From Dyella flava (GTDB taxonomy: Bacteria > Pseudomonadota > Gammaproteobacteria > Xanthomonadales > Rhodanobacteraceae), in the NCBI RefSeq assembly GCF_016904955.1, contig NZ_JADIKE010000038.1:124001-188000 (forward strand): 64,000 bases of DNA. Reading direction: 5' to 3'. Below, one piece after another: positions 16,803 through 25,137 of the stretch. Position 1 is the stretch's first letter; each line of letters starts with the position of its first letter. The position numbers and the translations under genes were made by a program. The notes below the pieces were generated by a model. That model was given only the letters and a program-made list of their open reading frames with translations. It was not told where the DNA came from and ran no database searches.

Positions 16803-18098
16803 GTGTCCGATTCCAAATCCGTCAAGCTGGTAGATGAGTCCAACGGCCGCAGCAGCGAGCTCCCGTTGCTGACCGGTACGATTGGCCCCGCCTGCATCGA
16901 CATTGCCCCGCTGTACAAGGACACCGGGCACTTTACTTACGACCCCGGCTACGGCAGCACCGCCAGCACCAAGAGCGCCATCACCTACATCGACGGCGAC
17001 CAGGGCATCCTGATGTACCGCGGTTATCCGATCGAGCAGTTGGCCGAGAAGTCCAGCTTCCTCGAAGTGGCTTACCTGCTGTTGAACGGTGAGCTGCCGA
17101 ACAAGGACCAGTTCTCCGCGTTCGAAAATGACATCACGCATCACACGATGATGCATGAGTCGCACAAGAATTTTTTCCAGGGTTTCCATCACGACGCGCA
17201 TCCGATGGCCATGCTGGCGGCGTCGGTGGCTTCGCTGTCGGCTTTCTATCACGAAGATCTGGACGTCGATGACGCCGCAGACCGCAAGCTGGCTGCGATC
17301 CGCCTGATCGCCAAGATGCCGACCATCGCCGCTGCCTGCTATCGCTACTCGATCGGCTGGCCGTTCCGTTATCCGCGCAACAATCTCGAGTACGTCGACC
17401 GCTTCCTGCACATGATGTTCGAAGTGCCGAGCGAGCCGCTGACGATGAGTCCGGTGGCGGCCAAGGCGCTTGATCTGTTGTTCATCCTGCACGCCGACCA
17501 CGAGCAGAATGCGTCCACGTCGACCGTCCGTCTGGTCGGTTCCACCGGTGCCAATCCCTACGCTTCGATCGCTGCGGGCATCACCGCGCTTTGGGGACCG
17601 GCGCATGGCGGTGCCAATGAAGCGGTGCTCAAGATGCTGGAAGAGATCGGTACGCCGGACAAGGTGGAAACCGCCGTCAAGCGCGCCAAGGACAAGAACG
17701 ACAACTTCCGCCTGATGGGCTTTGGCCATCGCGTGTACAAGAACTTCGACCCGCGCGCCAAGATCATCCGCGAGATGTGCCACAAGGTGTTGGCTGAGCT
17801 CGGCGTCAATGATCCGTTGCTGGATGTGGCCATGAAGCTGGAAGAAGCCGCGCTGAAGGACGACTACTTCGTCGAGCGCAAGCTGTATCCGAACGTCGAC
17901 TTCTACTCCGGCATCATCTACAAGGCGCTGGGCATCCCGACCGAAATGTTCACGGTGATGTTTGCCATTGCACGTACTGCCGGCTGGATCGCGCACTGGA
18001 TCGAACAGCACGAAACGCCAGGTTCGCGCATCGGCCGTCCGCGTCAGCTGTACGTCGGTTCCGACAAGCGCGACTACGTAGCCAAGGACAAGCGCTAA
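16803..18098 (+). CDS. gltA: Citrate synthase (type II)
   Basis: 431-residue enzyme that condenses acetyl-CoA and oxaloacetate to citrate, the entry step of the TCA cycle. The translation shows DGDQGILMYRGYPIEQLAEKS near residue 61, the HADHEQNAST catalytic segment, the GPAHGGANEAVLKML segment, and MGFGHRVYKNFDPRA, all typical of hexameric NADH-sensitive type II synthases. Length matches E. coli GltA (427). GTG start with a strong Shine-Dalgarno. Monocistronic between terminators. Confidence 0.97.
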   Translation: MSDSKSVKLVDESNGRSSELPLLTGTIGPACIDIAPLYKDTGHFTYDPGYGSTASTKSAITYIDGDQGILMYRGYPIEQLAEKSSFLEVAYLLLNGELPNKDQFSAFENDITHHTMMHESHKNFFQGFHHDAHPMAMLAASVASLSAFYHEDLDVDDAADRKLAAIRLIAKMPTIAAACYRYSIGWPFRYPRNNLEYVDRFLHMMFEVPSEPLTMSPVAAKALDLLFILHADHEQNASTSTVRLVGSTGANPYASIAAGITALWGPAHGGANEAVLKMLEEIGTPDKVETAVKRAKDKNDNFRLMGFGHRVYKNFDPRAKIIREMCHKVLAELGVNDPLLDVAMKLEEAALKDDYFVERKLYPNVDFYSGIIYKALGIPTEMFTVMFAIARTAGWIAHWIEQHETPGSRIGRPRQLYVGSDKRDYVAKDKR

Positions 18099-18120
18099 GC
18101 GCTTGATCGGTGACATAGAC

Positions 18121-18154
18121 AAAACGCCCGGCTTAGGCCGGGCGTTTTTGTTTG
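18121..18154 (+). terminator. Rho-independent terminator after gltA
   Basis: Stem ACGCCCGGC / GCCGGGCGT with a TTAG loop, an upstream A-run and a downstream TTTTTGTTT run. The A-run on the other side means it could also serve the convergent minus-strand gene at 18176-18853. Confidence 0.92.
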
Positions 18155-18175
18155 GGTGAAGACAATGCGTTTTGT

Positions 18176-18853
18176 CTAGCGCAAGGCGGTCGCCAGCTTT
18201 CGTTCGAAATCATCCTGCTCGTTGTCTTCCTCCGCCAACATTATCTCCACTGACGCCAGCGAGGCGCGGCGCATGGGTTTCTCATCGATACGATCGAGTG
18301 GCGCCTGCCGGAGTGCATTGTGCGGAAGCACGGTCAGATCGAACGGAAGATTGTCGGCTGCGAACAGCAACACCGGATATTCCACTTGCTCTTCGCGGCT
18401 GACGCGCAGGCGGCGGGTCTGCGTTTCCACCGGCACACCATGTTCGCGCAGGTAGATGCCGACGGCTTCAGGATCATCGCTGAAGACATGCAGGCAGACG
18501 GCCGAATGTGAATCGGCGGTGCCATCCAGTACAGCGCCGACCAGTCGGGGCTCGAAGCGCTGCAGGAAGCGCATGGCTTCGATGGCGGCCTCGCGCCGGG
18601 CCCTTACCAATTGCGGCTGGCTCTCGCCCTGGAAAATGCGCTGGTGCTCGCGCAGCGCCTGCTCGATCTCGTGATTGCGGGGCAGGGCTTGTTCATCAAG
18701 GACACCCAGCCGTTCGGCGGCCTTGCGTTTTGCGTGGTGGAAGTCGCGGATACCGTGCTCGCTCATCAGTCGCGCCGCCTCCTGGGCGACGCGTAACCGG
18801 TTGCGCTGCACGCGGTCGTGTGCGTGGATGCGATGGTGCTCGCCTCGTGCCAT
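18176..18853 (-). CDS. Conserved protein of unknown function, possibly nucleotidyltransferase-like
   Basis: 225-residue soluble protein beginning MARGEHHRIHAHDRVQRNRLR. I chose ATG 18853 over an in-frame TTG five codons upstream because the ATG has a nearby purine-rich GGAG. The N-terminal half is helical, Arg/Glu/Gln/Ala-rich; the middle holds FLQRFEPRLVGAVLDGTADSHS, then VCLHVFSDDPEAVGIYLREHG, a layout that recalls nucleotidyltransferase-fold proteins (G-x-V-L-x-G-T-A strand-turn, then a polar beta strand). The usual catalytic acidic pair is not clearly seen. No membrane segment. It reads downstream from mrcA on the same strand after a 343 bp gap and converges on gltA. I recognise no assigned function. 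Confidence 0.75.
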   Translation of the reverse strand: MARGEHHRIHAHDRVQRNRLRVAQEAARLMSEHGIRDFHHAKRKAAERLGVLDEQALPRNHEIEQALREHQRIFQGESQPQLVRARREAAIEAMRFLQRFEPRLVGAVLDGTADSHSAVCLHVFSDDPEAVGIYLREHGVPVETQTRRLRVSREEQVEYPVLLFAADNLPFDLTVLPHNALRQAPLDRIDEKPMRRASLASVEIMLAEEDNEQDDFERKLATALR

Positions 18854-19196
18854 TGCTCCGGCCCTCAATTGCGCGTCCGGGGCAAGACTACCGGAAAATT
18901 ATCAGGATGTTGAGAACATCCTTTACTGCACTTTCTCAACTCCCCGAGTACAGCTTTCATCTCCGAGCCCGGGAGAGCTTGACGAGCGATCCACGCTCCC
19001 GGAATTGCTTGCGGCTTGTTCATCTACGCTTGTCAGCCATTGGCGGGATGTTCAGAAAGCACTGTTCTGCACCTTTTCACCCCGCCGAACTCGCGAGTGC
19101 CCGAGTTCTATTCGGTGCATCAAGCACTTGGAGCGCCCGAGCTGCGGCAGGCCCACCTTGTGGGCTGCCGCCAGGAGGCCGTTTCTCGACAGTCTC
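18854..19196. other. Gene-free interval between the unknown protein and mrcA
   Basis: About 340 bp with no convincing reading frame on either strand. The only structure I see is an imperfect hairpin at 19144-19171 (GCGGCAGGCCCAC against GTGGGCTGCCGC, one bulged base), just downstream of mrcA on the minus strand. It has no T-run, so it is a weak terminator at best. The promoter of the unknown gene probably lies at the left end. Confidence 0.6.
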
Positions 19197-21728
19197 TTAA
19201 AAAATGTCGTTGGCTTGTTGCTGGTCCTGGCTCTGCTGCTGTTGCTGCAGAGCTTGGTTGTGCAGGCGGTCCACGTCTTCAACCTTGAAGATTTCCGGCA
19301 TTGCATCCGGATCACCCTGTTCAGTCGGCAGGCCGCTTTCGCGGTTGATCAGTACGGTGGTGATGCCCGGCGGCATTGGCAGGCTGGCCTGCGGCAGCTC
19401 TTTCAGTGCATCGCCCATGTAGTCGATCCAGATCGGCAGAGCAGCCTTGGCGCCGAACTCGCCCTTGCCCAGCGAACTGAAATCGTCAAAGCCCACCCAT
19501 ACGGCTGTAGTCAGGTCACCGTTGAAGCCGACGAACCATGCGTCGCGGTGATCGTTGGTTGAGCCCGTCTTGCCGGCGAGATCCGGGCGATTGAGCACCT
19601 TGGCCGCGTAACCGGTGCCCATCGGGGACTGGATTACGTCCTTCATCAGGGAGGTGACGAGGTAGTCGTTGCGAATATCGATCACATGTGGTGCCAGTAC
19701 TGGATTGGCTTCGCCGCCGTGGGCGTCGGCCGGCAACGCAGTCTCCCCGGCTGCGGCAATGCTGCTGGCTGCTGGGGCAGGGGCGGTCGAGCTTGCCGCC
19801 ACACCGTTGGTCAGCATGCTCGCCGGCGGAGGCGCGGGCGGGCTGTTTTGCAGCAGGCGTGCCTGGCAGTTGGCGCAGGCGCGGGCAGGATTGGCGACAT
19901 AAACCGGCTTGCCGTCACGATCGTCGATTTCGCTGATGAAATACGGGGTGACCAGATAGCCGCCGTTGGCGAACACGGAATAGCCACGTGCCATGCTCAA
20001 CGGCGAGACGGATGCCGTACCGAGCGCCATCGACAGGTTGTTCGGCAAGGCATCGAGCGGGAAGCCGAAGCGGGTGACGTAGTCACGCGCATAGCGCACA
20101 CCAATCGCATCGAGCAGGCGCACCGATACCAGGTTCTTGGATTCGATCAATGCCTCGCGCAAGCGCATCGGGCCGGCGAACTTGTCGTCATCGTTGCTTG
20201 GGGTCCACAGGCCATTCGGCTGGGATGGATCAGGCAGGGCCAATGGTGCGTCGTTGACAATCGATGCGGCGGTAAAGCCACGGTCAAAGGCTGCTGAATA
20301 GATGAACGGCTTGAAGCTGGAGCCTGGCTGTCGCGCTGCCATGACGGCGCGATTGAACTTGCTGCGCTGGAAGTTGAAGCCCCCGACCAGTGACTGGATT
20401 GAGCCGTCTTCCGGGTTCAGCGATACCAGGGCCGCCTGGGCCTTGGGAATTTGGGTGAGCTGCCAGTTGCCCTTGTCATCCTGGATCACTCGGATGATGT
20501 CGCCAGGTTTGAGCACCTCATTGACAGCGTTGGGTGCGGCACCGACCCGGCTATCGGTGATGTAGGGGTGTGCCCAATCCATGGCGCTGAGGTTGAGCTT
20601 GATGGTCTGCTTGGTCGGCAGGTAGACCGAGGCCTCGGTGGCGGACGATGCAATGACTAGGCCCGGCGTCATGCCGGCAAGATCCATATAGCTGGACAGC
20701 ACATTGCTGTAATCAGCATCTGTGGCGTTCGGGGATAGTTCCTGGTGGGCTTCCGGGCCACGCCAGCCATGGCGGTGGTCGTAGATGGAAAGCCCATCGC
20801 GGACAGCGGCGACCGCAGCCAGCTGGCGGGAGCTGAGAATCGTGGTCTTGACGACGTAGCCTTCGGTCAGCGCGTCGTTGCCGAGGCGGTCCAGGGCCTG
20901 CAGGCGAGCCATTTCAGCCAGGTAGGGGGCGTCCACCTGGATCGGTTGTTCGTGCGGGGCCGCGTCATCCGGGGCATTGATGGCCTCCTGATACTGCGGC
21001 TGGCTGATGTACTTGTGCTCCAGCATTTGCCCAAGCACCCAGTTGCGGCGGGCGATCAGTCGCTGCGTATTGGTCAGTGGATTGACCGCCGAGGGCAACT
21101 GGAAGGTGGAGGCGATCGCCGCGCATTGCGCAACAGTCAGCTGATCCAGCCGCTTGCCGTAGTAGTACTCGGCCGCGGCGGCAATGCCGTAGGAGCGGTG
21201 TCCCAGGAACATTTTGTTGAGGTAGAGCTCCAGGATCTGGTCCTTGGTCAGCTCACCTTCCATGCGCAGGGCGATGAACATCTCGATCAGCTTGCGCGAG
21301 TACAGCTTTTCCGGGCTCAGGAAGAAGTTGCGCGCCACCTGCTGGGTAATGGTGGAGCCGCCCTGGGTCTTGTTGCCACCGGAGGCCAGCACATGGAAAC
21401 CGGCGCGCATCACGCCGCGCCAATCCACGCCAGGGTGGCTATAGAAGTCCGCGTCTTCGGCCGAGAGCACGGCGTGCTTCATCATGTCCGGCACCTGATC
21501 GATGGAGACCGGGATGCGGCGCGTCTCACCAAAGGTTGCGATCAGCTTGCCGTCAGCGCTCAAGATACGCAGCGGCACCTGCATGTGGTAATCCTTAAGC
21601 ACCGCTACCGAAGGAAGCCGGGGGGCCACCAGCCAGTAGGCCACTCCGGCGGCTGCGGCAATAAGCAGGAGACCACTGAAGCCGAGGATGAGAAACCAGC
21701 GCAGGAGGGCTTTCAGAATTCGCGTCAT
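19197..21728 (-). CDS. mrcA: Penicillin-binding protein 1A (bifunctional transglycosylase/transpeptidase)
   Basis: 843-residue peptidoglycan synthase. One N-terminal membrane segment (about residues 11-34) anchors it in the inner membrane. The GT51 glycosyltransferase domain has the EDADFYSHPG motif with catalytic Glu91 and GGSTITQQVARNFFLS. The transpeptidase domain has SSFK with the active serine at about residue 470, a later SKN motif (ESKNLVS) and KTGST with Lys720. An OB-like insertion lies between the two domains. An Ala/Pro-rich segment around 620-660 and a Gln-rich tail (QQQQQSQDQQQ) are low complexity. It is divergent from pilMNOPQ, the classical mrcA/ponA-pilM arrangement of Pseudomonas and Xanthomonas. 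Confidence 0.96.
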   Translation of the reverse strand: MTRILKALLRWFLILGFSGLLLIAAAAGVAYWLVAPRLPSVAVLKDYHMQVPLRILSADGKLIATFGETRRIPVSIDQVPDMMKHAVLSAEDADFYSHPGVDWRGVMRAGFHVLASGGNKTQGGSTITQQVARNFFLSPEKLYSRKLIEMFIALRMEGELTKDQILELYLNKMFLGHRSYGIAAAAEYYYGKRLDQLTVAQCAAIASTFQLPSAVNPLTNTQRLIARRNWVLGQMLEHKYISQPQYQEAINAPDDAAPHEQPIQVDAPYLAEMARLQALDRLGNDALTEGYVVKTTILSSRQLAAVAAVRDGLSIYDHRHGWRGPEAHQELSPNATDADYSNVLSSYMDLAGMTPGLVIASSATEASVYLPTKQTIKLNLSAMDWAHPYITDSRVGAAPNAVNEVLKPGDIIRVIQDDKGNWQLTQIPKAQAALVSLNPEDGSIQSLVGGFNFQRSKFNRAVMAARQPGSSFKPFIYSAAFDRGFTAASIVNDAPLALPDPSQPNGLWTPSNDDDKFAGPMRLREALIESKNLVSVRLLDAIGVRYARDYVTRFGFPLDALPNNLSMALGTASVSPLSMARGYSVFANGGYLVTPYFISEIDDRDGKPVYVANPARACANCQARLLQNSPPAPPPASMLTNGVAASSTAPAPAASSIAAAGETALPADAHGGEANPVLAPHVIDIRNDYLVTSLMKDVIQSPMGTGYAAKVLNRPDLAGKTGSTNDHRDAWFVGFNGDLTTAVWVGFDDFSSLGKGEFGAKAALPIWIDYMGDALKELPQASLPMPPGITTVLINRESGLPTEQGDPDAMPEIFKVEDVDRLHNQALQQQQQSQDQQQANDIF

Positions 21729-22166
21729 GTTGTTTTTAGCGGAGCGGACCGACAGGGTCAGTCACAACGTATTGAATTTTAAAAGGATGGTGTGATATCC
21801 AGGAGGCCAGGCAGCGCATGCTTCGCGGCTTGAGCAAGCCCGCAGGCCCGTTTCCCGTTGCCGAACTACACGCCTTGCAAGCCGTTGGGCATCACGCCAC
21901 TGCGCAAAAGAAACCAGATCATTCCAATCGAGACCTGAGTCAAAACAGTTCAGAGTATAGATGTTGCAGTATGTGCAGCATGAGCGGCTGATTAGCAAAA
22001 CCTTAATCGCGGTACCCGGCGGGTTGGCTCAAATGTGCAGGCCATCACGTCAAAAGTCTCGAAGAAGATCGCGTAGGCCGTTGCTATTGCGTTAATTTTT
22101 GGATCTAATGACCCGGCAATCCTGCCAGTTACTGGCGGAAGCGCCAGGGGTCAAGGGGGAATCATC
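21729..22166. other. Divergent regulatory interval between mrcA and pilM
   Basis: 438 bp with no supportable gene. It must hold the promoters of both mrcA and pilMNOPQ. The right part is AT-richer (around 21950-22100) than the coding surroundings. I found no convincing pair of -35/-10 boxes. Confidence 0.6.
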
Positions 22167-23225
22167 GTGGGGCTCTTTACACCCAAGAAGCCGCCGCTCG
22201 TTGGTGTCGACATCAGTTCGACGGCCGTCAAGCTGCTGCAGCTCAGCCAGGCCGGTGGCCGTTATCGCGTGGAGCATTACGCGATCGAGCCACTGCCCCC
22301 CAACGCCGTTGTCGAGAAGAACATTGTCGAGGTCGAGGCCGTCGGCGAAGCGGTCCGCCGTGCGTTGGCGCGTTCGGGCGCCAAGATCAAGCATGCGGCA
22401 GCGGCAGTAGCCGGCTCGGCAGTAATCACCCGTATCGTGCCGATGTCCGCCGAGCTTTCCGATGAAGATCTGGAAGGCCAGATCCAGGTGGAAGCCAACC
22501 AGTACATCCCGTATCCGATCGAGGAAGTCAGCCTCGATTTCGAAGTGCTCGGTCCGGTTCGCGACAACCCCGAAATGAACAACGTGCTGCTGGCGGCGTC
22601 GCGCACGGAAAACGTCGATATGCGCGTGGCCGCGCTGGACCTGGGCGGACTGGCTGCGCAGGTCATCGACGTGGAAGCCTTCGCGATGGAGAACGCTTTC
22701 GCGCTGATCGCCGACCAGTTGAATGTAGGTCGCGATGCACTGGTGGCGGTGGTCGATATCGGCGCCACCATGACCACGCTGTCGGTACTGAAAAACCAGC
22801 GCACCATCTACTCGCGCGAGCAGGTCTTTGGTGGCAAGCAGCTTACCGACGAAATCATGCGCCGCTATGGGCTTTCCTATGAGGAAGCCGGTCGCGCCAA
22901 GCGCAAAGGCGGTTTGCCGGAGTCTTACGAAACCGAAGCGCTGCAGCCGTTCAAGGAATCGCTGGTGCAGCAGATCAGCCGTCTGCTGCAGTTCTTCTAT
23001 GCCGGCAGTGAATACAGCAAGGTCGATCAGGTGGTGCTGGCGGGCGGTTGCGCGTCCATCGAAGGGATCAGCGCAATGCTGGAAGAGCAGCTTGGCCTGC
23101 CTTGCATCGTTGCCAACCCGCTAGCCCGCATGTCGCTGTCGAGCCGAGTGCAGGCCCAGTCGCTGACCCAGGATGCGCCGGCCCTGATGATCGCGGTCGG
23201 ACTCGCCATGAGGAGTTTCGACTGA
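22167..23225 (+). CDS. pilM: Type IV pilus assembly protein PilM
   Basis: 352-residue cytoplasmic actin-like protein of the type IV pilus alignment complex; it binds the N-terminal tail of PilN and links the platform to the ATPases. Begins MGLFTPKKPPLVGVDISSTAVKLLQL with the phosphate-1 motif typical of the FtsA/PilM fold; VVDIGATMTTLSVL (about residue 195) is the phosphate-2 motif. GTG start at 22167 preceded by an AGGGGGAA Shine-Dalgarno. Its stop overlaps the pilN start (TGATG). Confidence 0.95.
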   Translation: MGLFTPKKPPLVGVDISSTAVKLLQLSQAGGRYRVEHYAIEPLPPNAVVEKNIVEVEAVGEAVRRALARSGAKIKHAAAAVAGSAVITRIVPMSAELSDEDLEGQIQVEANQYIPYPIEEVSLDFEVLGPVRDNPEMNNVLLAASRTENVDMRVAALDLGGLAAQVIDVEAFAMENAFALIADQLNVGRDALVAVVDIGATMTTLSVLKNQRTIYSREQVFGGKQLTDEIMRRYGLSYEEAGRAKRKGGLPESYETEALQPFKESLVQQISRLLQFFYAGSEYSKVDQVVLAGGCASIEGISAMLEEQLGLPCIVANPLARMSLSSRVQAQSLTQDAPALMIAVGLAMRSFD

Positions 23226-23923
23226 TGGCACGCATCAACCTACTTCCCTGGCGCGCGGAGCGCCGCAAGCAACGGCAGCGCGAGTTCTTCATGCAACTCG
23301 GCGCCGCTGCAGTAGCTGCGATCGGATTCCTGATGTTGTGGGGATTCTGGATGGGCATGCGCATCGACAACCAGAATGAGCGCAACGCTTATCTGCAGGA
23401 TCAGATCAAGCAGGTCGATGCGCGCTTGACCAAGATCAGCGATCTGGAGAAGGTGCGTGCCCAATTGCTGGCGCGTAAGCAGATCATCGAGCAACTGCAG
23501 GCCAACCGCTCGCAGATGGTGCACTTGTTCGACGAACTGGTTAAGACGATTCCTGGCAGCGCGCGCCTGACCTCGATCAAGCAGAACGGCGATCAGATGG
23601 TGCTTGGCGGGGTTGCGCAATCCAACGCAAGCGTTGCCGAGTACATGCGCAATATCGAGGCATCGCCGTGGATGGGGCAGGCTGACCTGAGCCAAACCGA
23701 GAACAGCCATGATGCCTCGCGCATGCCCTACAGCTTTGGTCTGACCGTCGCGCTGCAAAAGCCGAAGGATGATGGCACGGGTCAAGGGGTGGCCCCGGCA
23801 TCCTCCAGCACTGCTGGCGCAATGGCAGCCCCATTCACACCCACAACATCTCAGCCGAAGCCGGGCAGTGTGCCGGCATCGGTCCCGCCTGCTACTGCGC
23901 CAGTCAAGGGAGGAGCCAAATAA
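23225..23923 (+). CDS. pilN: Type IV pilus assembly protein PilN
   Basis: 232-residue inner-membrane protein of the pilus alignment complex. It starts MARINLLPWRAERRKQRQ; the INLLPW motif is the segment that docks into PilM. One membrane helix (about residues 24-44), a coiled coil (about 50-100), then the periplasmic ferredoxin-like domain and a Pro/Ala/Thr-rich tail (about 180-232) longer than in many homologues. I use ATG 23225, which overlaps the pilM stop; the longer frame from 23048 lies inside pilM. Coupled to pilO (TAATG). Confidence 0.94.
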   Translation: MARINLLPWRAERRKQRQREFFMQLGAAAVAAIGFLMLWGFWMGMRIDNQNERNAYLQDQIKQVDARLTKISDLEKVRAQLLARKQIIEQLQANRSQMVHLFDELVKTIPGSARLTSIKQNGDQMVLGGVAQSNASVAEYMRNIEASPWMGQADLSQTENSHDASRMPYSFGLTVALQKPKDDGTGQGVAPASSSTAGAMAAPFTPTTSQPKPGSVPASVPPATAPVKGGAK

Positions 23924-24588
23924 TGAAACTCCTCGAAGACCTGCGGAGTCTGGATCGCAACAACATCGGTGGCTGGCCGGCGTCGGTCAAGACGTTCTTT
24001 ACGGTGCTGCTGTTTATCGTGATCGTGTTTCTCGGCTGGTATACCTTTATCAGTGATCAACAGAACACCTTGCAAAACCTGGCTGGCAAGGAAGACAAGC
24101 TCAGGCAGGAGTTCTCCGAGAAGCAGGCCAAGTCGGTCAATCTCGAAGCACTGCAGCAGCAGCTTGATGAGATGAAAGACATGCTTCGTCAACTGCTGCG
24201 CCAGTTGCCGAGCAGGACCGAAATGCCTGAGTTGCTGGTGGACGTTTCGCAGACTGCATTGTCGGCGGGCCTGCAGCAGGAGCTGTTCCAGCCGGGCACC
24301 GAAGTGCCCAAGGACTTCTACGCCGAGAAGCCGATTAAGCTGAAGATGGTTGGCACCTATCATCAGTTTGGTGCTTTCATCAGTGGCGTGGCCTCGCTGC
24401 CACGCGTGGTGATTCTTACCATGCATGATGTTTCGCTGACACCGCTCAACCCGCCCGCCAAGGGTGCTGAGCCGGGGCCGGATCAGTTGCTGGTATTGCA
24501 GGGCACGGTGAAGACGTATCGCTACCTCGAGGACTCTGAGACGGGCGAGGCGAGTGGCAAAGGCAAAAAGGTAGGGGGGGGGAAATGA
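23923..24588 (+). CDS. pilO: Type IV pilus assembly protein PilO
   Basis: 221-residue inner-membrane protein that dimerises with PilN to form the periplasmic part of the alignment complex. One N-terminal membrane helix (about residues 24-44), a Gln/Lys-rich coiled coil (LQQQLDEMKDMLRQLLRQLP) and a periplasmic domain starting near TALSAGLQQELFQPG. Start overlaps the pilN stop, end overlaps the pilP start by 4 bp. C terminus is Gly/Lys-rich. Confidence 0.94.
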   Translation: MKLLEDLRSLDRNNIGGWPASVKTFFTVLLFIVIVFLGWYTFISDQQNTLQNLAGKEDKLRQEFSEKQAKSVNLEALQQQLDEMKDMLRQLLRQLPSRTEMPELLVDVSQTALSAGLQQELFQPGTEVPKDFYAEKPIKLKMVGTYHQFGAFISGVASLPRVVILTMHDVSLTPLNPPAKGAEPGPDQLLVLQGTVKTYRYLEDSETGEASGKGKKVGGGK

Positions 24589-25118
24589 GGAACCTGTCTG
24601 CCATCAAGCCAGCTCACTTGGCGAAGGTATTCTTGTTGGGCAGCGCGATATTGACACTCGCGGGCTGCACACGCGGCATGTCGGATCTGCGTGACTGGGT
24701 GGCGCAGGAAAAGGCCAAGCGTGGTGCTCCGATTCCGGCGCTGCCAGTGATCAAGACCTTCGAGACATTTATCTATAACGATCAGGACAAACGCGATCCG
24801 TTCAGTCCGAGTCCGGATGAGCTCAACCAGAACAACGGGCCACGACCGGATGAAGGACGGGCTCGGCAACCGCTCGAAGCCTACGCTTTGGATAGCCTGA
24901 CAATGGTTGGCACGATTGGCAGCGGAACCAATACGGAGGCCCTGATCAAGGACCCTACCGGTGTCATCCATCGCGTGCGTGCTAACGAATATATGGGCGA
25001 GAACTATGGCCGCATCACTGCTATCAGCAGCGATCGGGTCGACTTGGTCGAATTGGTTTCCAACGGCAATGGCGGCTGGATGGAACGTCCTGCCAGCATC
25101 GCGCTCGTCGCCAAATAG
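24585..25118 (+). CDS. pilP: Type IV pilus lipoprotein PilP
   Basis: 177-residue inner-membrane lipoprotein connecting PilNO to the secretin PilQ. The lipobox LAGC gives acylated Cys28. The FIYNDQDKRDPFSPSP segment (about 60-76) is the conserved PilP start that contacts PilNO, and the C-terminal beta domain (ALDSLTMVGTIGSG onward) binds PilQ. ATGA overlap with pilO; pilQ begins 19 bp after its stop. Confidence 0.94.
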   Translation: MRNLSAIKPAHLAKVFLLGSAILTLAGCTRGMSDLRDWVAQEKAKRGAPIPALPVIKTFETFIYNDQDKRDPFSPSPDELNQNNGPRPDEGRARQPLEAYALDSLTMVGTIGSGTNTEALIKDPTGVIHRVRANEYMGENYGRITAISSDRVDLVELVSNGNGGWMERPASIALVAK

Positions 25119-25137
25119 GAATACAGGGGCTGATGCA

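Noticed and set aside
16743..18122. Long minus-strand frame opposite gltA
   Set aside because: Shadow of citrate synthase. The plus strand has motif, Shine-Dalgarno and terminator support.
21729..22166. Sigma-54-like promoter (TTGGCTCAAATGTGCA) ahead of pilM
   Set aside because: The distance between the GG and GC elements is one base short of the required spacing, so it is unlikely to be functional.
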